A stretch of 23,638 nt of DNA from Actinomortierella ambigua (lineage: Eukaryota; Mortierellomycota; Mortierellomycetes; Mortierellales; Mortierellaceae): assembly GCA_016098155.1 (NCBI GenBank), contig JAAAJB010000518.1, positions 2,017-25,654 on the forward strand, written 5' to 3'. The position numbers and the translations under genes were made by a program. Below the pieces are notes generated by a model that saw only the letters and a program-made list of their open reading frames with translations, was not told where the DNA came from and ran no database searches. How positions within the stretch are numbered: the stretch's first letter is position 1; each line of letters starts with the position of its first letter. Of this stretch, positions 11,801 through 21,980 are shown one piece after another.

Positions 11801-12550
11801 CGGGCCAAAGAGCGCCATGCTCTTGGAACGCTGAATGTCGACGGTGATACACCTGACATGAAGGCTCTATCTCACACGCTGCAGGCGATTGCGCTCGACT
11901 CGACACGGAAGCCCATGCACTCAGATACGCCGGAGCTGTATGCGCAAGCCAAAGAGGAGCGACTGGGCCGAGGTGGGCGTGGCCAACGCCTTAACGGCCA
12001 GTTAAGCAACAACAGCAGCGTCAACACCAGCAGCACCAGTGTCAACACTAACAGCAGCAATGTTAGCCATATCAACAATCACGCCAACAACAACAGCAAC
12101 AATAGCAATAGCAATAGCAATAGCAACAACAACAACAACAACAACAGCAGCAGCAACAGCAACAGCAACAACGGTAGTAGTAGCAGCAATGGTGCCGCGG
12201 GATACGGATTCCGTGCTGGTAACAACGGGCCTGCAAATCCATACTGGAGTGCAGGTTCTGGGTCGTATGGTCATATGTTACGGCCGGCGTTCCAGCCTCC
12301 TCCACCGGACCACCACCTCTCGAGCCGCCACCATAGCCCAATGGTCCGAGACCTCCATGAGAGTGGAAGCGGCAACAGCAGCAGTAGCAGTAGCAGCCAC
12401 CACCGACACGGGCGATCGCCCTATGGTGACGACGACGATGACATTTCGTTCCCGTCCAGCGATCGTACCTTTAAGCGGTTGTCAAGCTCGCAGCTTGTGC
12501 TTGAGAAGCCTTTCGATCCTGCGGCGCGTGGCATCAGTGAATACTACTAA
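5379..12550 (+). CDS. MOV10/SDE3/Armitage-like SF1 RNA helicase, polyQ-rich
   Basis: Exons 5379-8202, 8341-9336, 9451-10598 and 10745-12550 give 2257 aa, about twice human MOV10. Residues 1-850 are low complexity: (CAG)10, a His run, Q137-Q166, further polyQ, polyAla/Pro. A MOV10-like N-terminal beta domain begins near 870. The UPF1-like helicase core follows: Walker A GPPGTGKT (1271-1278), motif II DEAGQ (1410-1414), motif III CGDHQQLGP (about 1440), NYRSHP (from 1527), GTVEDYQGQE (about 1653-1662) and motif VI RINVALTRAK (1694-1703). All key residues are present. Segments just before the core (WNVQFKFNDRK...MHRA, then LFP) align with MOV10 rather than UPF1, and no zinc-binding CH domain is seen. 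The tail is Asp/Glu-rich, then Ser/Asn/Gly-rich. Relatives unwind RNA 5' to 3' in mRNA decay and RNA silencing. ATG 5379 is the first after an in-frame stop but has a weak context; ATG 5547 has a strong one. Core family is certain, exact orthology is not. Confidence 0.93.
5421..5450 (+). repeat. (CAG)10 tract
   Basis: Perfect CAG run coding Gln if translation starts at 5379. If it starts at 5547 the tract is in the 5' UTR. A (CAC/CAT)-type His run follows at about 5459-5483. Confidence 0.9.
5691..5876 (+). repeat. Compound CAG/CAA/CAT polyglutamine tract
   Basis: Gln/His-rich coding repeat. It includes four CAGCAGCAT-type units (5760-5786) and then 30 consecutive Gln codons (5787-5876) mixing CAG and CAA. 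The codon mixing suggests the Gln run is kept at the protein level or is an old, stabilised expansion. A separate CAG/CAA run lies at about 6474-6515. Confidence 0.9.
12003..12192 (+). repeat. AAC/AGC repeat coding Asn/Ser-rich helicase tail
   Basis: Imperfect AAC, AGC and AAT codon array coding a long Asn/Ser-rich segment near the C-terminus of the helicase. It is probably disordered and lies outside the catalytic core. Confidence 0.85.
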
Positions 12551-12901
12551 ATTTCCACCCCCACCCCCTTTTTTTTTCTCGAACTCTATCCTTTGCCAAT
12601 AGAATGGTGTCCATTTGTTCTCTAGGTTTGCGACTGGTAGTATCCGACCTTTTTTTTTTTTTTTTTTTTTTATGGTCAGGTCATACTGGTTGCGACTTTC
12701 GTGCAATAAATTTTAAATAAGAAACAGGAGGGAAGCATTCTCTCTTTAAATTGACCAGTGACTCTCTTTCCAGTTAACGTGGAGTAGGTGGCTTGTTTGA
12801 ACAACACTTTTTTTTTGTGGTTACTCCAAGCACGCACCCATACCCCATTTTTTCTTTTTCACTATTGCACTTCGCGTATCACCTTATTGCCAGAAAGACC
12901 C
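12551..12901 (+). other. Helicase 3' UTR and PUS7 upstream region
   Basis: A 351-bp gap between tandem genes. It holds a T22 run at 12650-12671 and a canonical AATAAA at 12705-12710, 155 bp past the helicase stop. The remaining 190 bp must serve as PUS7 promoter and leader. No extra gene is seen. Confidence 0.7.
12705..12710 (+). terminator. Poly(A) signal AATAAA of the helicase gene
   Basis: Canonical AATAAA downstream of the helicase stop, preceded by a long T run. It is the only such hexamer in the gap. Confidence 0.6.
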
Positions 12902-15645
12902 ATGACGCAGCATACAGTTAGTACGACCGAGGAGATGGTCGGCATCACGACCTATGTCGATCCGACCATCCCCGGATTTTCCGCTATTATCAAGCAACGG
13001 TAATTAGAAATGTAAAACTGATACGATATTCACCCTAACCTAGCAACATACAAAAAATAGCCCACTGCTAACTCTCCTCCTCCTTTCCACCACCCCACCC
13101 CCGACCCTCCCGCCTTCCACATCACCGGCTACATAGGTACTCTGATTTCATTGTGAACGAGGTCGACCTCGACAACAACGTTGTGCACCTGACGAGCTAT
13201 GATCTGCCCACGCTGTCAGCCGAAGCGCAGCAAAAGCGGGAGCAGCGACGCGAGGAGGACGAGGCCAAGGAGAAGGCAAACAGCGCTATGGATGACGGTG
13301 CGCGATTGGGAGAATTGGCCGAGCTGCTCGGATGCTCTGCTGAAGGAAACAACGGCGGTGGCGACGACGATGTGATGGGTCAGATCAAGAAGATGCTCGA
13401 GACCAACGGCACAGAAGTCGAATTTGTCAACCTGAAGGTAAAAGAAAGCCCATAGGGAGGGGTGGGAGAGAAGTGTTGCTTTGAGAGGATTTTGATCGAC
13501 GTGTATTTTACTAACGCTGCTGTTTCTTTTTGTTCCTCTCCTCTCTCTTCTGCTCCACACATGCAACAAAATAATAATAATACTAATTAACAAGCCGGTA
13601 GATGATAAAGCGAAGCGGACAGCAATCCACACGCTCATCAAGGAGCGATTCAGCAACCGCATGGTTTCAGAGACCAAAGATGGCGTGATGCGACTTCGGA
13701 TGCATACGAAGAAGGATAGTCAAGGTAATTTTCTACTCTCCTCATCTTTACGGGTGATCTTTTCTTTTCTTCCTAGTGGACGAAAAATGTATTGATCTTT
13801 TGTTATTTATTCTGCATTCAAATGGGATACACAGTTAGACGCAGTAGCAAGAAGGATTTGGACGACACCTGGAAGGATCTTGGGGGCGAGTTCTGCCGGT
13901 TCTGCATCTTTAAGGAGAACCGTGAGACCATGGAAGGCATCAACAACCTGGTGTCTGCGTTGCGGTGAGTGGTCTTTTTTTTTCTTATCCATGAACAGCA
14001 TCAAATACTGCGATACGGTGAAATTGTCAATGTAGCCTCTTGGACTTATCTTTCTTCTCCCCATCTTCCGTACCATTCCAGTGTCCCGCACAAAATCTTC
14101 TCGATCGCAGGCACAAAGGATAAGCGAGGCGTGACCTGCCAATGGGCCACCGTCCACCGGGTCAAAGCCGAGCGCCTGGTAGGATTGAACAGGACGCTGC
14201 GCAACATGAAGCTCGGCAACTTCAGCTACGTCCCACAAGCGCTGCAGCTTGGCGACCTGCGCGGCAACCGGTTCGTGATCACGCTCCGCAACGTCCTCGT
14301 CAACTCCTCCTCTTCTACTTCCTCCGGCCCTGACCAAGTCAAAGAAGAAACCGCGACCCTCGCGCGAGCCATGACATCGCTCCGTGACCGGGGGTTCATC
14401 AACTATTTCGGCCTGCAGCGTTTTGGTACCGGGTCCGTGGGCACGCACGAGATTGGGCGAGCGCTTTTGCAGTCGCAATGGGAGCAAGCCGTCGACTTGA
14501 TCATGAAGCCCCGCGTTTCGGAAAAGCCCGATCTCGAACGCGCACGTCTCCATTGGCAACAACACCGGGACCCCAAGGAAGCGTTGAAGATGTTCCCGAA
14601 ACGATGGGTGGCCGAATATCAAATCTTGCATGCCTATAACAAGGCCGGCCATTTGCGCGATCACTTCAACGCGTTGCAGGCCGTCCCCAGGTCCCTCCGA
14701 ATGATGTACATCCACGCCTACCAGTCCTATGTCTGGAACACCCTCGCTAGTGAACGCCTGGGCCTCTATGGCGCCGACAAGCCCGTCGTCGGCGATCTCG
14801 TTGCTGAAGGTGATCGGGACGCGATTGAGGGAGACGAGGGAAGCGAAGGCGAGGACAATGGAGGGGAGGATGGCAATTCCAAGAGCAACAACAACAACAA
14901 CAACAACAATGGCGGACGTCGTCGGGCACCCTTCAGCGGAGTGCGGGCCAAGGTACTGACCGAGGCGGATGTGGATCAGTACACGATCCACGACGTGATC
15001 ATGCCCTTGCCCGGCACAGACGTGATTTACCCGACGCATGCGATTGGTGAGCGGTACAAGACGCTGATGGCCCAGGATGGTCTGGACCCCTTGAAGATGA
15101 AGCGGCCCCACAAGGACTATTCGCTCACGGGATCGTACCGGTATATCCTCGCCAAGCCTGAGAACGTTGAGTGGGAGGTCGTCCGGTACAATGATGCCGA
15201 TTTGCCGCTGACCTGGACCGATCTTGATCGGTTGGAGGGTAAGACAGGCAACCCGCCCGGTGTGGTGGTCGACGCCAACAATGGCCAGCCGGAGGAAGGA
15301 GGAGCCGAACAGAATGCCGCCGGTCGGGGCATGTACTTGGCCCTCATCCTGCACTTGACGCTCAAATCAAGCCAGTACGCGACCATGGCCATCCGAGAGG
15401 TCTGCAAGCAGGAAACGTCGGTCCAGTTCCAGAGCGCGTTGAATCCAGAGGACGCCGGCATGAAGAAGACCGACGCCGCTAGCCCTGCAGTGAACGCTGC
15501 TTCTGTTGCTGCTGCTGCTGCTGTAGTTGAAGAGTCGGCATCATCTTCGTCAGTGGCAGCAAAACGTACCATCGACCAGGTCGAGGATGCGGCCCCTGCA
15601 CCTGAGCCCAAATCCGTAGCAACAGAGCCACCTACTCAAGTTTGA
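12902..15645 (+). CDS. PUS7: Pseudouridine synthase PUS7 (TruD family)
   Basis: Exons 12902-12999, 13137-13437, 13595-13724, 13835-13964 and 14082-15645 join in frame to 740 aa (yeast 676, human about 660). The enzyme converts uridine to pseudouridine in tRNA and other RNAs. The N-terminus (VGIT.YV, then GFSAIIKQRYSDFIVNE) is the family signature and is rebuilt across intron 1. The catalytic motif AGTKDKRG carries the nucleophile Asp at residue 233, with the TruD motif NYFGLQRFG at 327-335. The C-terminal ALILHLTLKSSQYATMAIRE also fits the TRUD domain. Additions to the usual fold are acidic or charged loops, an Asn8 run (489-496) in the family's variable insert, and an Ala/Ser-rich tail. Introns are 110-157 nt; those checked have CTAAC/ACTAAT branch sites. 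The first ATG before the family homology was chosen. No stop separates it from upstream sequence, but no other ATG is in frame. Confidence 0.95.
14887..14910 (+). repeat. (AAC)7AAT polyasparagine tract in PUS7
   Basis: Eight Asn codons inside the acidic variable insert of PUS7, away from the catalytic motifs. Confidence 0.85.
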
Positions 15646-15688
15646 TCAGCAGCGCCACCAACCCTTTTTTATTTTTTATCTCCTTTCG

Positions 15689-15694
15689 AATAAA
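15689..15694 (+). terminator. Poly(A) signal AATAAA of PUS7
   Basis: AATAAA 43 bp past the PUS7 stop and only 61 bp before the REV7 start. The PUS7 3' end and the REV7 promoter must therefore overlap or nearly touch. Confidence 0.6.
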
Positions 15695-15755
15695 GAACTC
15701 TTGCAACTCTCCTCGTGTCTGTTACTCCATTCATTCAAAAACCTGCCCGACCGAA

Positions 15756-16516
15756 ATGAACAGAGAAGGGAATCGTCGGCTCATTCGTAAGGCTCCATGC
15801 TTCATTCCAATCTTCCTCTGTATTAAGCTTTGCAAGAAGAGTGTGGAGGCTCAAAAGCTTTATTTTTTTACTTCTTTTAGCCCTAGCAGACATCCTTGCC
15901 GAGTTCTGTATGGTTTCTCTTCCTCTGAAATTTGTGAAGCTGACCGATTGGGTGCCATTTAGGACATTTCTAACGTCGACACCGTACCATCCTTTTGTAA
16001 TTTTGTCCGCATATCCACTCCATCTCCCTTGTCTCTAACAACGTTAGTTGAGGTCGCCATCCATTTAATCCTTTTTGCGCGAGCAATCTATCCGCCTGGT
16101 AAGAGGAGATTCCAGGGAGAGGGAGGGTGAGGGAAGTGAGGAATGAAAAGAAATGATAACCCATGTATGAAAGGGAACAAAAAGAACCTGAGACAATGTA
16201 CCTTCTTTTTTGTTACATAAATTTCCTACCACCCATGTATAAAGCACTCTTTGAAGTCGCACAAAAATATCAATGCCCCATCAAAGTCCCACGGCACCCA
16301 GACTTGTTGGCCTATGTCGCCAACATCGTCGCGGCCATTAAGCAAGAACTGCTCAAAGACACCATCGAGCGCGTCGCTGTCGTGATCCTTGCTCCAGTCG
16401 GTAGCCACCTTAAGGACAGCAGTAACAGCGGCATCACGAGCCCTGCCGTTCTCGAACGGTTCGTCTTCCACATGAGCCCATTAGGCGCGACAGACATTGT
16501 CCATGAACAGTCGCTA

Positions 16517-16553
<37 letters not shown>

Positions 16554-17579
16554 ACCCGTCCTCGGCTGCCAAGGGTAAACAACGCGCCCGCGATGACGAG
16601 GACGACGATATCGGTGTGATTGAGCAAAACATGCAGCTGCCTCGCACAGACATGTACACGGTGACCAAGAAAAAAGAACCGACGGCCTTTGGCCGGCCAG
16701 GCCCTCCAGTGATTGTGGTCGGACACCGGACGGTGGAGGCGAACGAGGCGACGGCGACGAAGATGCGTGCCATGCTACTCCGGATTAGCGCCTGTAGTTC
16801 TGTCCTTCCGGTCTTACCAACAGGTATCCCCTCCTTTTTTGGGCGGGACGGAAGAAAGAAAATATGTATCATATTGGGCAGAACCTTTCATTTTCATACA
16901 TTCTTGAGAAAAATAGCTCTCACCTTCGTATTCCTCATTTTATTGCATTGTCCTCCTAGATTGCACGTTTAGCGTAGTGATTGAGACGCGTGAAGAGACA
17001 ACCGGTCTTGACAACTCGGTAAATATTGCAACGTCAAAGTAGTTTTATGAAACCTCTCTCTCACACACACCTTCCTTCTCCCTATTTTAATTTGGAGGAG
17101 TTATCGTCTAACCTCTGTTCTTCTTTGGGGATGCCGCCCTTACGATAGAATGACTTTCCTTGGTCACCCATCAGCCCTCACGTCCCACAAGATCGAGACA
17201 AGATCACGCAGATTAACGTGATCAACAACAACAACAACAACAACAACAATATCCTTGCAGATCTGTCCAGTATCTCTCCTCCATCTCTTGGCGCATCAGC
17301 TGGATCATCACCATACACATCCCCTTTCAGTATACCAGGACGGAATTCACTCGGCGCCGCCGGCCTCGCCCCGTCTCCTTTGACACCACCGCCCAAAAAG
17401 ATTGTTCCTGTCAAGACAATTGACCTCGAATCGCTCCAGGTAAAAATCTGCCTTCCACTTGTTGGTAGCAAAAAAAAAGATAGGGGATTTCTCAATTTCA
17501 CTAATCTCAACCCCGTCTACTGAATTTTTTTCTCTCCCTCTCTTAGCTCGAACTCTTCATTGAGCACTCGCGACCATAG
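15756..17579 (+). CDS. REV7: REV7/MAD2L2-like HORMA protein of DNA polymerase zeta
   Basis: Seven exons: 15756-15786, 15881-15907, 16048-16098, 16245-16823, 16960-17018, 17149-17439 and 17547-17579. They total 356 aa; human REV7 is 211. Every junction is GT..AG and keeps frame. The joined N-terminus reads LADILAEFFEVAIHLILFAR then AIYPPALFEVAQKY, a clear REV7 HORMA start (human has ADVLCEFLEVAVHLILYVRE). Next come RHPDLLAYV, IERVAVVILAP and ERFVFHMSP. The end has DCTFSVVIETREETT, NDFPW, PVKT and LELFIEH, matching the family's safety-belt region. Extra segments are a Gln12 run (128-139) in a central acidic loop and about 65 added residues with an Asn9 run (275-283) between NDFPW (250-254) and IVPVKT (334-339). 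In relatives, REV7 bridges REV3 and REV1 for translesion synthesis. The first exon (10 codons) rests on one donor site and is the least certain. Confidence 0.87.
16517..16552 (+). repeat. (CAG)9(CAA)3 tract in REV7
   Basis: Codes Gln12 in the loop after the VLERFVFHMSP strand of the HORMA domain. It is followed by a basic/acidic disordered patch. Confidence 0.9.
17224..17250 (+). repeat. (AAC)8AAT tract in REV7
   Basis: Codes Asn9 inside the extra segment of the REV7 safety-belt region. Confidence 0.9.
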
Positions 17580-17790
17580 TCATTCGAGAGCAGTTCACAC
17601 ACACTGAATAATACCTCGTTTTGTTCGGAGCGCTGGATCGTACAACATGTCATCAATTGTATCCAAAACAAACGCGTGAGAGAAAAAAAAAAGATACTAG
17701 CGACAGAAATGGGGGTGGGAATAAATGGAAAAAATACACGCAAGCTAAAAAAAAATTGGAGGTAGAGTAGGGGAGAGGGGGGGGGACAAA
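17580..17790. other. Convergent 3' region of REV7 and the myotubularin gene
   Basis: The two stop codons face each other 211 bp apart. The plus strand has AATAAA at 17720-17725, 141 bp past the REV7 stop, which may serve REV7. No TTTATT (AATAAA on the minus strand) is seen for the myotubularin gene. A-runs and a G-run at 17777-17785 are the only other features. Confidence 0.6.
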
Positions 17791-20700
17791 CTATCCAAGG
17801 AAGAGAGGGTGTGGCAGCTCCTTTTCCGGCGGGGCTATCACGGTGGGTGTCAACGACACTTCTCCTACAAGACCAGCCATTGCTCCAGACACGCCTTCTT
17901 CTTCTTCACCTGGCTCCTGGGTAAAGGCCGCCATCGTTGTCATCCCTTTGCTCGACGGTGGAGGGCTTCGACTACGGCTTGACCCACTACTGCTTGAAAC
18001 CGGCAGTGGTGGTCGTGACGCCGTAGCACCCCCAGAAGTAACACGAGGAGACACTCCTAAAGGATGAAGTGTATCGTCGTTGTGTACTACTGGTGGAGGT
18101 GACGAGGGCGGTGAAGGCGGCGGTAGAGGCGCAGTTGTCGCCAAGCTGCTCAACGGATCATAGCCACGTACTCCTCCCATCACTTGAGCCCCTGTTGGAG
18201 TTGGACTGCTTGTCCTTGATGATCGAACACCGGCTGACGGACGACTCGGGTTGGTGGTCGTGACGCGATTGCTACCGATGATGCTGCTGCTGTTGTTGCT
18301 GCCGCCGTTGTTGTTGTTGATGTTGCTGTTGACGTAGCTACTGTTCAATCCGGTCGCCGGGGAACCCGAGCGCGACGTCGCCGACGCAGCTCGGGACCGA
18401 CCCATAACCATTTCGTCTTCCAACGTCAGCGACCCCAAGCTTGGCCATGGCGACGATGTTGAGGTCTCCATGCCCGAAATCTCGAAGGCTGGCTTGGGCG
18501 TATGGCCTGCCACCGACGTCAGCTCTCGATCCACTGTGCCCTTGCGACGATTTTGGCTATGGCTCCGTCCAAGCGTTGCCGACCGGTTTCGCTGCCCAAA
18601 CATTACGCTGCCAATCCCGCCCAGCCCACTACTAATGCCTCCTAGTGGCCCTCCTACTCCACCACCACTACCACCAACAGCGACACCACTGTTGCTGCTT
18701 CCAGAGCCTGGTATATCTCCACCATCAAAGCTACTGATGCCCAACAAGCTTGGTGATGGTGCCGGAGGCGACTGTGAACTCGCGGAGGAGGCGCCAGTCG
18801 GATACCATGTATCACGGAGCCTGCCTAACTTATTGACAAATTCTCCACCTACGGCCCTGACAGTATTCCAAGGATCGTCCGGCATCATTCCCTCGGAAAG
18901 GTTGCCCGCCCGCCCACCACCGTTTGGTCTGGAACGATTGTCAAGACCCAACGGGTCGCCCATTGCCGGAGACGAGGTCGAGGACGAGGACACGGAAGGA
19001 GACGACGTTCTTCCTAGTCCATTGGTCAGCGAAGTAAGAGTTGCTACTGCTGTACCAATCCCGATCTCCCTTGTGTCCTCCGACATCTCCGTCGCCACCA
19101 CCGTCGTCTCGGCATAGTTGGATGGCAAGCCTGGCGTCTCGAGTGTCGGCCGCTCACCAGGCACCGATGCACCCGGCGTACCAGCGACACTGGTGGTCGA
19201 GTCCTCGATCGTATTCAGGTCATCGACTTCGCGGTTGAAGAGCTTGGACCAGTATCGAACTGCCTTGGAATCGGGGAATAAGACCCCTTGATCGCCTTCA
19301 TTGGGGCGGTCTAATGTTGGATCGTACAATGGGTTCAGATACTTCTCTCTAGAAGAGTTGAAATGGTCCCAGATCGACTTTGTTTTGGCCGCCGCCTGGT
19401 ACCGCATCTCGCGCTCACGCTCGCAGTTGAACAGAAAGTTGCCAAATTGGCACGAGTACACATGGTAGTGGAGCTCGACCAAAAAGTCCTCGTTAAACTC
19501 GAACCGTGCCGGAAACTGGTACATGATCTGGTGGACACAGTCAAGGAACTGCTGAAAGACAGGGCTGGTCTCGCGGATATGCTTGTTATTGTACAGCTTG
19601 GATTGCACGTTCGCAAAAGTGTTGGCAGCCGAGTTCGTGGCAGACAGTGACACGAAATTCTTGTCGTTGGAAAGATGCCCGCAGCGGTCCGTAAACTTGT
19701 GTCCGAATGAGCACCATTCCTTCTCGATAAGCACCTGGAAGCCTGTCATCGTCCGATAGTGTCGGTCCAAGCAAACCTGGGCAACCGATGTCAGCTGTGC
19801 TGTGCGATCCCATCCATCCGAACAATGTACCAAGACATGTGAACTAGAGATGTGGATGTTGCGCACGATCGTGATAGCACCGTCCATCACGGCCGCGATG
19901 TGCTTCAGCCAACCGCTCCTTTGGAGCGCTGCTTTAGTCACCCGGCCCGTTTGATCAAGCTCTTGAAGGGCTATGGTAGGTCAAGTAGCGAAGCAAAAAG
20001 GTTGTTTATGTCGTACGTTAGCATAGCAAAAAAAAAGGGGGGGGGGAGTGATGTTCATACTCGTGAAGCAATGAAAGTAGACGTATGTACCTTCAACCAG
20101 CTTATTCAGACTCTCACGCATGACATGAATGTTATCGATTCCCGAATAGATTTTCTTGCAGTTGCGATAGTTTTCCATGTTTTCTGTCCCCGCGCCGACT
20201 GCCGTGTTGACAACTGCATTGGCCGTAGGGCGGGCGTCGATGATCAAGTTGGTGGCCGTGTTGCTATACACCCGCTGCCCTTCCTTAGACGGCTCTACTG
20301 TTGTCATAAAAATGGCTTCAATCAGCTTCTCGTCCTGGATCGACCGATTCCTGTTAATCCCCACCATTGGCTGGCTGCAACGTGTGATTGAAGCCTAGAA
20401 TCACAATGAAAACAAATTTTCACATGCCAATGATAGCGAAGAGAGGGGTGAGTTGACCTGTCCCTTGGGCTGATTGACAGGATTCGACTCATTCCGCCAA
20501 GAAAATGATGGTAACATCCGCGTAAGCACCTTATTCAACCAGTGGAGATAACTCAAGGCGGGTATCCGAGCTTTGCTCCTGTACTTGGCTGCATATGAGA
20601 GAACAGCGTCACTGATCTTTCTGGGTACGACAATAGCATGTGGGTATGTGGGAGAGAACTGCAATACAAATGGCGCCAAAAGAAAGATGTCAGAAGGTCA

Positions 20701-21591
20701 AATCACAAGGCGAGACACATGAGAGCAGCCCTACGAGCACCAAGACCCGCACGTTACCGAATACGACTGATTGATGTCGCTACGTCGCCACTGACTCTCG
20801 TCCGTTACGCCCATCCGTTTGTACTCTTCCACGGGATTGTAAACCTGCCAACCGTCAGTCGAGGTGTATTCATGCTGTGGTTTAAAGAGGAAGGCATACA
20901 AGTCCCCCACGGAAACTATTCGCCCATTCCGAGCATATCAAAGGTAAGCTCGCAAGGTAAGTACATCGCCTACTCCAACGGTTAACCTTGCGGACATCAC
21001 ATCGTTTGCGTATCACAGCCATGTCTTCTCACTTTACCGACACAGGTCCGTTTCTGAATGCTGTCGAATACATCAGTGACATCCTTCTCCGTTTTGAAAT
21101 AGATGCACATAAACACAAAGTCGTGGCGTCGGATATGCAGTGGCCAGGCGCCGCAAGCAGTTGGCACGCCCTTTTCAACAGTGTGGATAGTCGGATATGC
21201 AATCTAGTAAATGGAGGTGGGAGTGTCAGAATGAGTGAGTTGCAAGTCCGAGCAGCTTCTCATGCTGAGTGAAAGAAACTTTAAGACTCCTATTATGCAT
21301 GTGTTCATGAGAAGAGATGCATACCCAGATTTCGCTTTCATGATCACGAGGACTAAAGATGATGTGGTAGACCATCAGGTGCAAATTGCCATTGTATGTC
21401 ACCTTCCCTTTCTCGAGCTGGACATCCTCGACCTAACGGTCATGACAGACCGAAGAAAATAAAATAGAATTGCATGGAGCAGAAACATGAGCCTCCTGCT
21501 CTGTGCAACTTTGCCTGAATATTCTAACACTTTCCCACCCGGAGGGTGTCAACGTAAAATAGAGTACCTTGCTGATCTTGATATCGTCCAT
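17791..21591 (-). CDS. YMR1: Myotubularin-family phosphoinositide 3-phosphatase
   Basis: Minus-strand exons 21591-21568, 21432-21325, 21203-21038, 20915-20758, 20658-20530, 20394-20091 and 19970-17791 give 1022 aa. All junctions are GT..AG and in frame. Residues 9 to about 95 are the PH-GRAM domain, with EIWIAYPTIHTVEKG rebuilt across intron 2. The phosphatase domain follows: DGWQVYNPVEEYKRMG, ISD...YRSKARIPALSYLHW, ITRCSQPMVG, NLIIDARP and the active site HCSDGWDRT, with catalytic Cys346 and Arg352. All are intact, so an active enzyme is expected. The family removes the 3-phosphate from PI3P and PI(3,5)P2 on endosomal and vacuolar membranes. After about residue 550 comes a 470-residue Ser/Pro/Gly/Asn-rich tail with no FYVE or other domain I can recognise. 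The start ATG has a good context (A at -3, G at +4). YMR1 is named as the usual single fungal myotubularin; one-to-one orthology is inferred. Confidence 0.93.
18286..18340 (-). repeat. Asn/Ser-coding repeat in the myotubularin tail
   Basis: On the minus strand an imperfect AAC/AGC codon array codes an Asn-rich stretch (NSNINNNNGGSNNSSS) in the disordered C-terminal tail. Confidence 0.8.
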
Positions 21592-21945
21592 CGTTAGGAG
21601 TGGTGTAAAGGGTGTGTTACTTGGGTTTACAGGCTGACGGCCAGGCGTCTGACGGAAACAGGATAGGTCTAGTCTACTGTGTTCGTCAACTCCAGCAGCA
21701 ATAGTGCAAATGCTCGGGAGGCCGACGAGGGCGTTGGTTCTGCTGACAGCGGGTGGTATGAATGCACGGACGATAGACGGCTATAGGTGGGATGCCTTTT
21801 GCAAGTGTAGCCAGTGCAATGGAGGTTGAGCAATGAGTGGGTGGCGTGAGGGTGAAGTGTACAATGAAATGCACAAAGAAAGCAATGGCTAGGCAAGCGA
21901 AAGAAAAAGGGGACTGCCAGAGAGACATGTCTGGCCATCTAATCC

Positions 21946-21951
21946 ACGTGA
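21946..21951. promoter_or_regulatory. CACGTG E-box candidate
   Basis: Palindromic CACGTG 355 bp upstream of the myotubularin start. This core is bound by bHLH factors in fungi. The function is inferred from the motif only. Confidence 0.25.
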
Positions 21952-21974
21952 TGCAGACGACCAGAACGAGAGAG

Positions 21975-21980
21975 ACGCGT
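21975..21980. promoter_or_regulatory. ACGCGT box upstream of the myotubularin gene
   Basis: One ACGCGT 384 bp upstream of the myotubularin start, 24 bp from the E-box. A single copy is weak evidence. Confidence 0.2.

Noticed and set aside
13807..15354. 515-codon open frame antisense to PUS7
   Set aside because: It reads straight through PUS7 introns and exons and has no recognisable domain. Its openness follows from the GC-rich third positions and codon use of the sense gene.
16163..16244. ATG at 16163 as the REV7 start
   Set aside because: Starting there replaces the conserved REV7 N-terminus with sequence unlike the family. The segment is better read as intron 3, with its acceptor at 16244.
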